From positions 62,001 to 126,000 of the forward strand of contig DATCTN010000025.1 in the NCBI GenBank assembly GCA_036567965.1: a stretch of 64,000 nt of DNA, written 5' to 3'. The notes beneath the pieces were generated by a model, which worked only from the letters and a program-made list of their open reading frames with translations, was not told the origin of the DNA and did no database searches. Position numbers and translations under genes: made by a program. This stretch comes from Candidatus Kryptoniota bacterium. Its GTDB lineage: Bacteria > Bacteroidota > Ignavibacteria > Kryptoniales > JAKASW01. Positions 1 through 6,946 of the stretch are shown here, piece after piece; within the stretch, counting starts at the first letter, position 1, and each line of letters starts with the position of its first letter.

Positions 1-1
1 T

Positions 2-1444
2 CCCGAACTCGCTGCGGAATGGGTGGCGTATTGCAACAAAGAGAAAGGCTACCACATCAAGTACTGGGAAATCGGAGACGAACAGTGGGGCTCGTGGGCG
101 AGGGGACACACCACTCCGGAAAAATACGCCGAAAGATTTATCTCGTTCGCGAAGGCGATGAAGGGAGCTGACTCGACCATACTCGTCGCATCCAACGTCA
201 TGCCTTCGGCGGACACGAGCGGCTGGACATACCGCGTCCTGAAGTCCGCCGGCAAGTACATCGATATGGTGAGTTTCTCGTTTTATCCTTTCACCAACAA
301 ACAGGAATACGAAGACACGATATTGACCGGCCCCTACCGATATCGCCTCGCGTACAAAACCATTCGCGAAGCGCTCGAAGAAGCACTCCCGATAGCCGAT
401 CCGGCGCATGGCAAGGAAAAAGCAGACACAATGTGGATCGCTGACGTCGGCTACAATTCAATCTCAGGATATCCCGGACCGATCACGCTCTCTATCGCGA
501 ACACATTGTATATCGCCGATATGATAGGTACCATGGCACAGCTCGGAGAACAGATTTCATGTTACTGGGCGCTTCACAACTCCTATCCTCCAAGACACGG
601 CGATTACGGTATCCTTTCAGAAGATGGAAAAGGCAGACGAAATTTCGTTTACTACGTTTTCCCGTTATTCACTCGATACTTTGGAAGAGATCTTGTCAAC
701 AGCACATGCTCAGACACTTCCCTTTCCGTATACTCGAGCCTGACCGGTAACGATACTCTTTCGATCATCCTCATCAACAAAAACAAACGCACCGCCGCGA
801 GGGCTGACATAGAGTTGAAAGGATTCACGGCGCAGGGTTCTCCCACAGCATTGATCCTCAACTCCGAGCACAAGCTGGATAAGTTTGATGCGCTCAAGCA
901 TACCGCTTCTGTACTTTCAGAGAATATCCCTCCCTATTCTATTGTCGTTCTTCAGCTGCAGCGAGAAGGTGCCGTTCCACCGCCGGAAAACCTGGCGCTC
1001 GGAGCGCGGGCCACTGCATCCTCATTTGCTCTCAATGGTCCTGACTTCGGACCCTCAAGGGCTGTAGACGGCAAGCAGTACACACGTTGGGCTTCTTCAG
1101 CTTTGTGGGGAAAAGAAGGCGGACTCGACGAGCAGTGGTTTGAACTTGACTTTGGAAAGCAGCGCAAGTTTAACACGATCGTTCTCCACTGGAGTGAGGG
1201 ACACGGAGTTCAATTTATCATACTAGTCTCGCCGGACAAAAAGAACTGGCACACAGTAGTTCAGGAGCAGCAGGGTGCCGGCGGAACGCAAAATTTTGGT
1301 TTTGAAGATGTCAGAGCCCGTTTCATCAAACTCATCTGTCTGAAGGGAACGCACTCGGTCTCGACCTACTCGATAAACGAATTCGAAATCTATGATTATC
1401 CGAAGAGTTTGCGAAAGAGTACGTCTTACAAAAATGAAAATTGA
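2..1444 (+). CDS. GH51-like glycoside hydrolase with C-terminal F5/8 type C domain, 5'-truncated by window edge
   Basis: The reading frame is open from base 2 (PELAAEWVAYCN...) so the gene starts outside the window; the GTG at 23 is only the first start codon inside it. The visible part holds the second half of a TIM-barrel resembling alpha-L-arabinofuranosidases of family GH51: AAEWVAYCN followed by KYWEIGDE, the place where the family has WEIGNE with the acid/base Glu. A beta-sandwich region follows (about residues 230-315, counted from base 23), then a discoidin/F5-8 C carbohydrate-binding domain (about 322-465: NLALGARATAS, RWAS, WFELDFG, INEFEIYDY). The position where the family has the nucleophile (TEYNS) reads VGYNS, so hydrolytic activity is doubtful. 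It ends 9 bases before the ATG of the NamZ-like gene and is probably co-transcribed with it. Substrate is inferred only from family. Confidence 0.8.
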   Translation, partial: PELAAEWVAYCNKEKGYHIKYWEIGDEQWGSWARGHTTPEKYAERFISFAKAMKGADSTILVASNVMPSADTSGWTYRVLKSAGKYIDMVSFSFYPFTNKQEYEDTILTGPYRYRLAYKTIREALEEALPIADPAHGKEKADTMWIADVGYNSISGYPGPITLSIANTLYIADMIGTMAQLGEQISCYWALHNSYPPRHGDYGILSEDGKGRRNFVYYVFPLFTRYFGRDLVNSTCSDTSLSVYSSLTGNDTLSIILINKNKRTAARADIELKGFTAQGSPTALILNSEHKLDKFDALKHTASVLSENIPPYSIVVLQLQREGAVPPPENLALGARATASSFALNGPDFGPSRAVDGKQYTRWASSALWGKEGGLDEQWFELDFGKQRKFNTIVLHWSEGHGVQFIILVSPDKKNWHTVVQEQQGAGGTQNFGFEDVRARFIKLICLKGTHSVSTYSINEFEIYDYPKSLRKSTSYKNEN

Positions 1445-1452
1445 ATACTGAA

Positions 1453-2676
1453 ATGACACTTGACCAGGCAAAAGCGACAAGAAAACAAGGCGGTGAATCT
1501 CGACAGGTTAAGTTCGGAAGCGAGCATTTCTTCGAATCAGGGCTTGAACTCATCAAAGGAAAGAGAATCGGGTTTGTCACGAACCACTCGGCAGTACTTT
1601 CCGATGGGAGACACGAGGTGGACGTCCTAAGGGAAGAAGACGAAGTGGTGGTTGCGGCTTTGTTTTCACCCGAACACGGCATACGAGGAAGCGCTCCTGC
1701 CGGTGCACATGTCGAAAGCGAGTTGGACCCGGCTACCGGGCTCCAGATTTATTCCCTCTACGGAGACCATACAAAACCGGAAGAATGGATGCTCAAGAAT
1801 GTAGACATCTTGATTTATGATGTTCAGGATGCAGGGACACGTTTTTACACCTATATAAGCACGATGGCGCTCGCCATGGAGGCTGCCGCCGAAAAAGGAA
1901 TCCCGTTCGTAATTCTCGATCGACCGACGATAGTCACCGGAAATTTGATCGACGGTCCATTCCTGCACGACGATGCGCGTTCATTCATAGGCATGCTTCC
2001 GGTCCCAATTCTCTACAGCATGACGCCGGGCGAGCTCGCGGGCTTGATACAACAAGAGTATCTCAAACCTAAGGGACTCGAACTCGATCTGACCGTTTCC
2101 ACTCTGCTGAATTACAAAAGATCTATGTGGTATGATGAGACCGGCCTCCCTTGGGTAATTCCTTCACCTAATGTCAAAACAATAGAGGCAGCGACACTTT
2201 ACCCCGGTACTGCATTGGTCGAAGGAACTAACTTGAGCGAAGGCCGGGGAACACCGTATCCATTCCAGTACATCGGTGCGCCATTCATCGACGGGGTCAA
2301 ACTAGCTGCGTCATTGACTGAACTTGGTTTACCAGGAGTTGAGTTCGACCCGGTTACTTTTGTTCCACGATTTTCCAGCGTGGTCTCTCACCCGAGATTC
2401 AGCGGCGAGTTGTGCCACGGCATCTACCTTCGCGTTACAGATCGTACCATGGTGAAACCTGTCGAAGCAGGAGTCGCTTTGGTCTGTGCGATGCGCAAGC
2501 TAAATCCGGCCCAGCTCAAGTTCCGGTCGGACGGCGCTTTCGACAGACTGTCAGGTGACAAGAATATCAAGTCGATGATTGAGAAGGGAGCCGGATATCT
2601 GGAAATCGCGGCGACCTGGAAATCACGCCTTGGGACTTTCGACGAAGAAAGAAAAAAGTATTTCCTCTATCCTTAA
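1453..2676 (+). CDS. namZ: NamZ/YbbC family exo-beta-N-acetylmuramidase (DUF1343, GH171)
   Basis: The protein of about 407 residues matches the DUF1343 family throughout: GKRIGFVTNHSAV near the N-terminus, SPEHGIRG, IYDVQDAGTRFYTYISTM, FVILDRPTIVTG, and a C-terminal half with LPWVIPSPN and EGTNLSEGRGTPYPFQ. Characterised members remove terminal MurNAc from the non-reducing end of peptidoglycan fragments. No signal peptide is obvious; the N-terminus (MTLDQAKATRKQGGESRQ) is polar, so the site of action is uncertain. The frame is open from a TTG at 1441 that overlaps the preceding stop; the ATG at 1453 is preferred although neither has a good ribosome site. Together with the NlpC/P60 and epimerase genes at 4596-6828 it suggests peptidoglycan salvage. 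Confidence 0.88.
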   Translation: MTLDQAKATRKQGGESRQVKFGSEHFFESGLELIKGKRIGFVTNHSAVLSDGRHEVDVLREEDEVVVAALFSPEHGIRGSAPAGAHVESELDPATGLQIYSLYGDHTKPEEWMLKNVDILIYDVQDAGTRFYTYISTMALAMEAAAEKGIPFVILDRPTIVTGNLIDGPFLHDDARSFIGMLPVPILYSMTPGELAGLIQQEYLKPKGLELDLTVSTLLNYKRSMWYDETGLPWVIPSPNVKTIEAATLYPGTALVEGTNLSEGRGTPYPFQYIGAPFIDGVKLAASLTELGLPGVEFDPVTFVPRFSSVVSHPRFSGELCHGIYLRVTDRTMVKPVEAGVALVCAMRKLNPAQLKFRSDGAFDRLSGDKNIKSMIEKGAGYLEIAATWKSRLGTFDEERKKYFLYP

Positions 2677-3037
2677 TTCTTGATCTGACTCAAATACGAC
2701 TATCGGTTTCTGCCGTAAATTTCAAACCCCCACTCCCTTCATTCACCATGTCAATCCAGACATCGCATTCGTCCGAGATCATGTTTGGGTAGTGTCTCAT
2801 TTTGAACTAAAGAAGAAAAATTCCACATATGGCCTTCGGAAAAAATGGCGATTAGGAAATTTCCAAAGTGGGATCAAGAAACAAATACTGTCCGACGGCG
2901 CCGAAGGCGCCTAGTTTATCCCGCTCATTAATATTAATTGCGGATAATGCGGGATGCCGCAAGGCGGCATTTGTTTCTTCAATGAGGAAATTTCCAGCTC
3001 AACGAGTTGAGTTGTCAACCGTTTTTTCCGACAGCTA

Positions 3038-3063
3038 CACTTCACGAAACGTTTCGTGAAGTG
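3038..3063. repeat. perfect 26-bp palindrome
   Basis: The sequence from CACTTCACGAAAC to GTTTCGTGAAGTG reads identically on both strands without a loop. It lies inside the palindrome-rich element and could form a cruciform or a protein-binding dyad. Confidence 0.9.
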
Positions 3064-3217
3064 AACGCTTGATTTTTCTCCGCCAGAGGACGGATCCGCC
3101 TTCGGCGGACTTTGGTACTTTCCGGCGCCTGTCCCGATTTCAATCGGGATATCAAGACAAAGGAAAGTACAACAGAATCGTTAAGAGTCATCAGATCTTT
3201 ATTGTTCACTTTCTTTT

Positions 3218-3241
3218 GTCCCGAAGGGATCCCTTCGGGAC
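3218..3241. repeat. perfect 24-bp palindrome centred on GGGATCCC
   Basis: GTCCCGAAGGGA followed by its exact reverse complement TCCCTTCGGGAC. Related TCCCG...CGGGA hairpins recur at about 3130-3150, 3252-3268, 3382-3401 and 3520-3563, so this looks like one copy of a palindromic motif family. Confidence 0.9.
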
Positions 3242-3583
3242 TCACTCAAAAGTCCCGCTCTTCGGGATCCCGTTCATCGTATGGTTATTTCTGAACGGGA
3301 AAAGTGAACGGAAAGTCCGCCTTCTGCGGATGCGCCGCATATAAATAATCGGAGGCGCAAAAAGGGTGCCCTGCGGAAATGGTCCCGACTGTCGTCGGGA
3401 TCGTCCTGTACTCAGCTATATGCGATTTTTTGAATAGCTATTCCGATTCGTTCACCTGACAAAAAATCGCTAATACGAGTCGTCAAACCTTGTGAGTATT
3501 CTCTCTTCCCAACGGGACTCTCCCGAAGGGATCCCTTTCCCTAAGGGACTCCTTCGGAGCGGGACATTTTCGCAAGGGGATAT

Positions 3584-4435
3584 TCACACTTCAAGTTGAG
3601 ACACTACCAATGTGTGCGCTGGCTTCATTCCTTTTGGAACATCGGCACGATACAGGACCGGATTCAGCTCGCTTGCGGCAGGTTCTCCCGGCCTCGCTCC
3701 CGGGACAAAAACGTTCGCGTCAACCTGCTGGTACTTGTTCGGACTTTTTACCATTCTTGCGCCATCGGCAAAATAAATTATTGTCATTGCTTCCCTTACC
3801 GATTGACTTCTGTTAGGATAGGCGGAATGCACGACAAATCCCGAATGGAAAGTTGCGTCGCCTGCTTTCAGTTCATGACTTCTTCTCATGTAAGTGGTTT
3901 CCAGTATAAGCTTTTCGACTTCATCTTCATTCGAAAGAGAAATCGGTCTATTGCAGATCAGTCCATTCTTGTGTGAGCCGCAGGCAAAAACCAGGGAACC
4001 CATTTCTTGAGTGACATCAGTCAGCGGCATCCACATGGTTATTGTCTTGTCGGTATCGAGCGGCCAGTAAAACATATCCTGGTGCCACGGCGTCCTCTCT
4101 CCTCCCGGAGGTTTGAAGAGGGCTTGATCATGGTACAGCCTTACAGAATTTACCCCGATGAGACCTGCGGCTATTTTAGCGAACTTCTCCTGAAAGACGA
4201 ATTTCGCAATCCTGCCATCGAGCCTCCATGCATTCGTGACCTGCAGGAAAAGTTTGGTGTAATCGTCGAGCCGTCCCTGCCTGTCATTCTTCTCCGTCAT
4301 CTTTCTCACAACTTCCTGGATGTACGTTCGTACCGATCTTATTTCCTCCACGCTAGCAAGACCCTTGATCAGAGCGTATCCGTTGGAATCGAAATATCGT
4401 TTCTCTTCAGGACCGACGTCCAGAGTGTCGATCAA
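3584..4435 (-). CDS. phytanoyl-CoA dioxygenase (PhyH) family Fe(II)/2-oxoglutarate oxygenase
   Basis: The 283-residue protein has the PhyH fold signature: FDSNGYALIKG at the N-terminus, YHDQALFKPPG, the metal-binding pair His118 and Asp120 in TPWHQDMFYW, distal His203 in FVVHSAYPNRS and the 2-oxoglutarate-binding Arg214 eleven residues later, matching the H-to-R spacing of the human enzyme. Such proteins hydroxylate small organic substrates in the cytoplasm; the substrate here is unknown. The final codons (encoding LVVSQLEV) lie inside the right terminal inverted repeat of the adjacent element, so the native C-terminus may have been replaced. It is divergent from the NlpC/P60 lipoprotein with a 160-bp gap between starts and splits the NamZ gene from the other cell-wall genes. 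Confidence 0.9.
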   Translation of the reverse strand: MIDTLDVGPEEKRYFDSNGYALIKGLASVEEIRSVRTYIQEVVRKMTEKNDRQGRLDDYTKLFLQVTNAWRLDGRIAKFVFQEKFAKIAAGLIGVNSVRLYHDQALFKPPGGERTPWHQDMFYWPLDTDKTITMWMPLTDVTQEMGSLVFACGSHKNGLICNRPISLSNEDEVEKLILETTYMRRSHELKAGDATFHSGFVVHSAYPNRSQSVREAMTIIYFADGARMVKSPNKYQQVDANVFVPGARPGEPAASELNPVLYRADVPKGMKPAHTLVVSQLEV

Positions 4436-4595
4436 TTTGAATGCGTCCTTTCTTACCTCATGCTCAATTTCGTTAAGATGTCTGAATATTCACATGAGGT
4501 TGCATCATGAAATCAGAGAAGGTCAGCGCGACAGCCAATTCGATTGTCAATTCACCCTTTTTGGTTTAAATTTGAATATTAAACCTGGTGGACTG

Positions 4596-5774
4596 ATGAA
4601 GCACCTTCTTCCCATACTTTTGCTTTCATTTATATTGGCCGGATGCGGCGTGAACAAAGCTCGTATCGCGCGCATCGACATGATCCTGGATTCCCTGAGG
4701 GGCGAGTACGCTCAGGATCCAAGAACTTCCGTTTTCAAAGTCAGCGCGGAAATTCAGGACGAAGGCATCGTCTTAAGAGGAGAGGTGGACGATCCCGATG
4801 CGAAAGCAAAACTCTTTTCGGACATTCACGCCGCAGGAGAGAATACTCTGACAGACTCTGTGACAGTCCTGCCGGAATCAGGTCTCGAGCCCAAAGTCTA
4901 CGGAGTAGTCGACGTGAGCGTTGGAAATTTGTATGCCGGCCCGCACGATGCGGCAGAGCTTGTCGATCAGGTTCTGCTGGGTCACACGGTCAAGGTTTAC
5001 AAAAAGACCCGCGATTGGTTCTATGTCAAGTCCACTCCTGAGCTGCCATGGGACAAAGGATATCTCGGCTGGATTGACACGGGGAATATCGTGTTGATGG
5101 ATTCTTCGGCCATCGCCTCGTATCGCGCTAAGAGGAAGATCATCGTCACTACGATTCTCACGACACTTCGGAGCATGCCAAACGGCGGTTCGACGATATC
5201 CGACCTCGCGATGGCCGACTATCTCACGCCGATCAGAACTACTTCCTCAAGCTTCAAGATTGAGCTCCCTGACGGCAGAACCGGTTACGTGTCGAAATCT
5301 GACGCCCAGTTTGAAGATGAGTACTTAAACTCACACAAGGCAACGCCGCAAAGCATAGAAAAACTCGCCAAAGATTTTCTGGGATTTCCCTACCTGTGGG
5401 GTGGTACGAGCACCAAGGCGATGGATTGTTCCGGTTTTGTTAAGACCGTGTTTAGAATGAACGGCATCGATCTTCCCCGCGACGCGAGCCAGCAAAGCGA
5501 CATCGGAGACAGTGTGGATCCCGGAGTCGACTTCTCAAATCTTGAGAAGGGCGATTTGTTATTCTTCGGAGACAAAGCGACCGCGCAGAAGCCGGAAAAG
5601 ATCGCGCATGTAGGAATATACCTCGGGTCCGGCTTTTTCATTCATTCGAGCAGCCTGGTGAGGATCAGCAGCTTCAACAAAAACGATTCCCTTTTTGACA
5701 AATACGATCTTGAAAGATTTGTAAGGGCAAGGAGGATACTCGGTGTCCAACCGAATCAGGGCAAACATGATTGA
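4596..5774 (+). CDS. NlpC/P60 lipoprotein, gamma-D-glutamyl-diamino acid endopeptidase-like
   Basis: The frame is open from 4320, but the ATG at 4596 starts a clean lipoprotein signal, MKHLLPILLLSFILAGC, with lipobox LAGC (Cys17). The mature part has a short BON-like segment (about 45-95: VSAEIQDEGIVLRGEVDD), two SH3-like segments (about 100-170 and 190-240) and an NlpC/P60 peptidase domain (about 250-380) with catalytic Cys278 in MDCSGF, His338 in HVGIYLG and His350 in FFIHSS. This layout resembles YkfC-type enzymes that cut the D-Glu-to-diaminopimelate bond of muropeptides, here anchored in a membrane. The next gene, a dipeptide epimerase, overlaps it by 32 bases, the classic partner for the L-Ala-gamma-D-Glu product. 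Confidence 0.9.
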   Translation: MKHLLPILLLSFILAGCGVNKARIARIDMILDSLRGEYAQDPRTSVFKVSAEIQDEGIVLRGEVDDPDAKAKLFSDIHAAGENTLTDSVTVLPESGLEPKVYGVVDVSVGNLYAGPHDAAELVDQVLLGHTVKVYKKTRDWFYVKSTPELPWDKGYLGWIDTGNIVLMDSSAIASYRAKRKIIVTTILTTLRSMPNGGSTISDLAMADYLTPIRTTSSSFKIELPDGRTGYVSKSDAQFEDEYLNSHKATPQSIEKLAKDFLGFPYLWGGTSTKAMDCSGFVKTVFRMNGIDLPRDASQQSDIGDSVDPGVDFSNLEKGDLLFFGDKATAQKPEKIAHVGIYLGSGFFIHSSSLVRISSFNKNDSLFDKYDLERFVRARRILGVQPNQGKHD

Positions 5775-6828
5775 CAGCGATTTTACGAGGATCGCCTCAA
5801 GCGGGAAAGCAACACTCGACTTTCTAAAATATGATCTGAAGCTTACTCACACTTTCACGATCTCCAGGAGTTCTCGCGACACCGTGCCTGTGGTGATAAT
5901 CAGATTCAGAAAAGATGGCATCACATCTTATGGTGAGGCGTCACCCAACTCGCGTTACGGCGAGACCGCGGAAAGCGTAATCAGATTCCTTGGTAATGTG
6001 GACCTCGGGAGATTGTCGGATCCTCTTCAGCTCGAGGCAATTGGCATTTACATTGACTCGCTCGGCCCGGGCAATTCAAGTGCGAAGTGCGCTATCGACA
6101 TCGCGATGCACGACTGGGTAGGCAAGCATCTTGGCATCCCGCTCTACAGATATTTTGGTGCCGACAAACAGAAGATTCCGTTGTCGACGTTCACGATCGG
6201 GATTGATTCCCCGGAAGTCATGATTCAAAAAGTGAAAGAGGCCGAGAACTATCCTGTTTTAAAAATCAAAGTAGGGTTGCCGAACGACGAAGAGATATTC
6301 AGCGCTGTACGGAGCGTGACGGACAGGGTCCTTCGAGTAGACGCGAACGAAGGATGGAAGTCGAAGGAGGAAGCACTCGAGCGAATAAACTGGCTGTCGA
6401 CGCAAAACGTGGAATTCATCGAGCAGCCGATGCCCGCCGCGCAACTCGACGACGCCAGGTGGCTGCACGAGCGGGTAAAGATGCCGATCATTGCCGATGA
6501 AGCGCTTTCGATTCACAATGTCGAAGCGCTGTCAACCGCTTACGACGGAATCAACATAAAGCTCCAGAAGAACGGGGGATTGGCGAAGGCGGGAAAACTC
6601 ATAAGAGCAGCGCGCGCAAAGAAAATGAAAATAATGCTGGGCTGCATGATCGAATCGTCCGTCGGGATCACTGCTGCCGCTCACATTTCGCCGCTTGTGG
6701 ATTGGAACGATCTCGACGGGAACGTGTTGATCTCGAACGATCCTTTCACCGGTGTCCTGAACAGAAACGGCACGCTCACGCTCAGCGATCAACCCGGACT
6801 CGGAGTAGAGATTCGGGAAGAAGACTAG
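5743..6828 (+). CDS. dipeptide epimerase (L-Ala-D/L-Glu epimerase), enolase superfamily
   Basis: The 361-residue protein shows the muconate-lactonizing/AEE subgroup motifs: general base Lys176 in LKIKVG (KxK), metal ligands Asp200 (RVDANEG), Glu227 (FIEQPM) and Asp252 (IADEAL), and Lys273 in NIKLQKNGG, with the C-terminal D-x-D-type specificity loop DLDGN. It would epimerise L-Ala-D-Glu to L-Ala-L-Glu in the cytoplasm so that ordinary peptidases can use the dipeptide. The GTG start at 5743 is chosen because AAGGAGG lies at 5729-5735; it gives a 32-base overlap with the upstream NlpC/P60 gene and implies translational coupling. A downstream ATG at 5767 is the alternative. Confidence 0.92.
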   Translation: MSNRIRANMIDSDFTRIASSGKATLDFLKYDLKLTHTFTISRSSRDTVPVVIIRFRKDGITSYGEASPNSRYGETAESVIRFLGNVDLGRLSDPLQLEAIGIYIDSLGPGNSSAKCAIDIAMHDWVGKHLGIPLYRYFGADKQKIPLSTFTIGIDSPEVMIQKVKEAENYPVLKIKVGLPNDEEIFSAVRSVTDRVLRVDANEGWKSKEEALERINWLSTQNVEFIEQPMPAAQLDDARWLHERVKMPIIADEALSIHNVEALSTAYDGINIKLQKNGGLAKAGKLIRAARAKKMKIMLGCMIESSVGITAAAHISPLVDWNDLDGNVLISNDPFTGVLNRNGTLTLSDQPGLGVEIREED

Positions 6829-6946
6829 CAGGCCGCGCAATTCAAAAAAGTTCCGCCTGATTTCTCATGACGGGACTGATTCGGTGACTTATTTTCGATT
6901 ATTCTAATTCAAGCAAAACAATGTACTTTATGCAAAATGTATCGTA

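Larger units (their letters stand above)
2788..3608. mobile_element. putative non-autonomous transposable element (MITE-like) with terminal inverted repeats
   Basis: The ends are inverted copies of GGTAGTGTCTCA followed by nnTTGAAnT: left 2788-2808, right 3588-3608 read on the minus strand, 18 of 21 positions identical. The interior has no credible gene but is packed with palindromes: GGCGCC-GAA-GGCGCC (2897-2911), ATGCCGC-AAG-GCGGCAT (about 2954-2970), a perfect 26-bp palindrome at 3038-3063, a perfect 24-bp palindrome at 3218-3241, TCCCG-type hairpins at about 3252-3268 and 3382-3401, and an 11-bp stem GCGATTTTTTG (3422-3432) / CAAAAAATCGC (3460-3470). No clear target-site duplication was found. 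The element type is inferred; no transposase is present, so it would need to be mobilised in trans or is a decayed insertion. Confidence 0.5.

Noticed and set aside
3069-3344. Plus-strand open frames across the palindrome region
   Set aside because: Composition is dominated by inverted-repeat sequence and no family motif or ribosome site is present.
2780-3617. Target-site duplication flanking the inverted-repeat element
   Set aside because: Flanks ATGTTTG and AATGTGT share only a few bases; no exact duplication could be shown.
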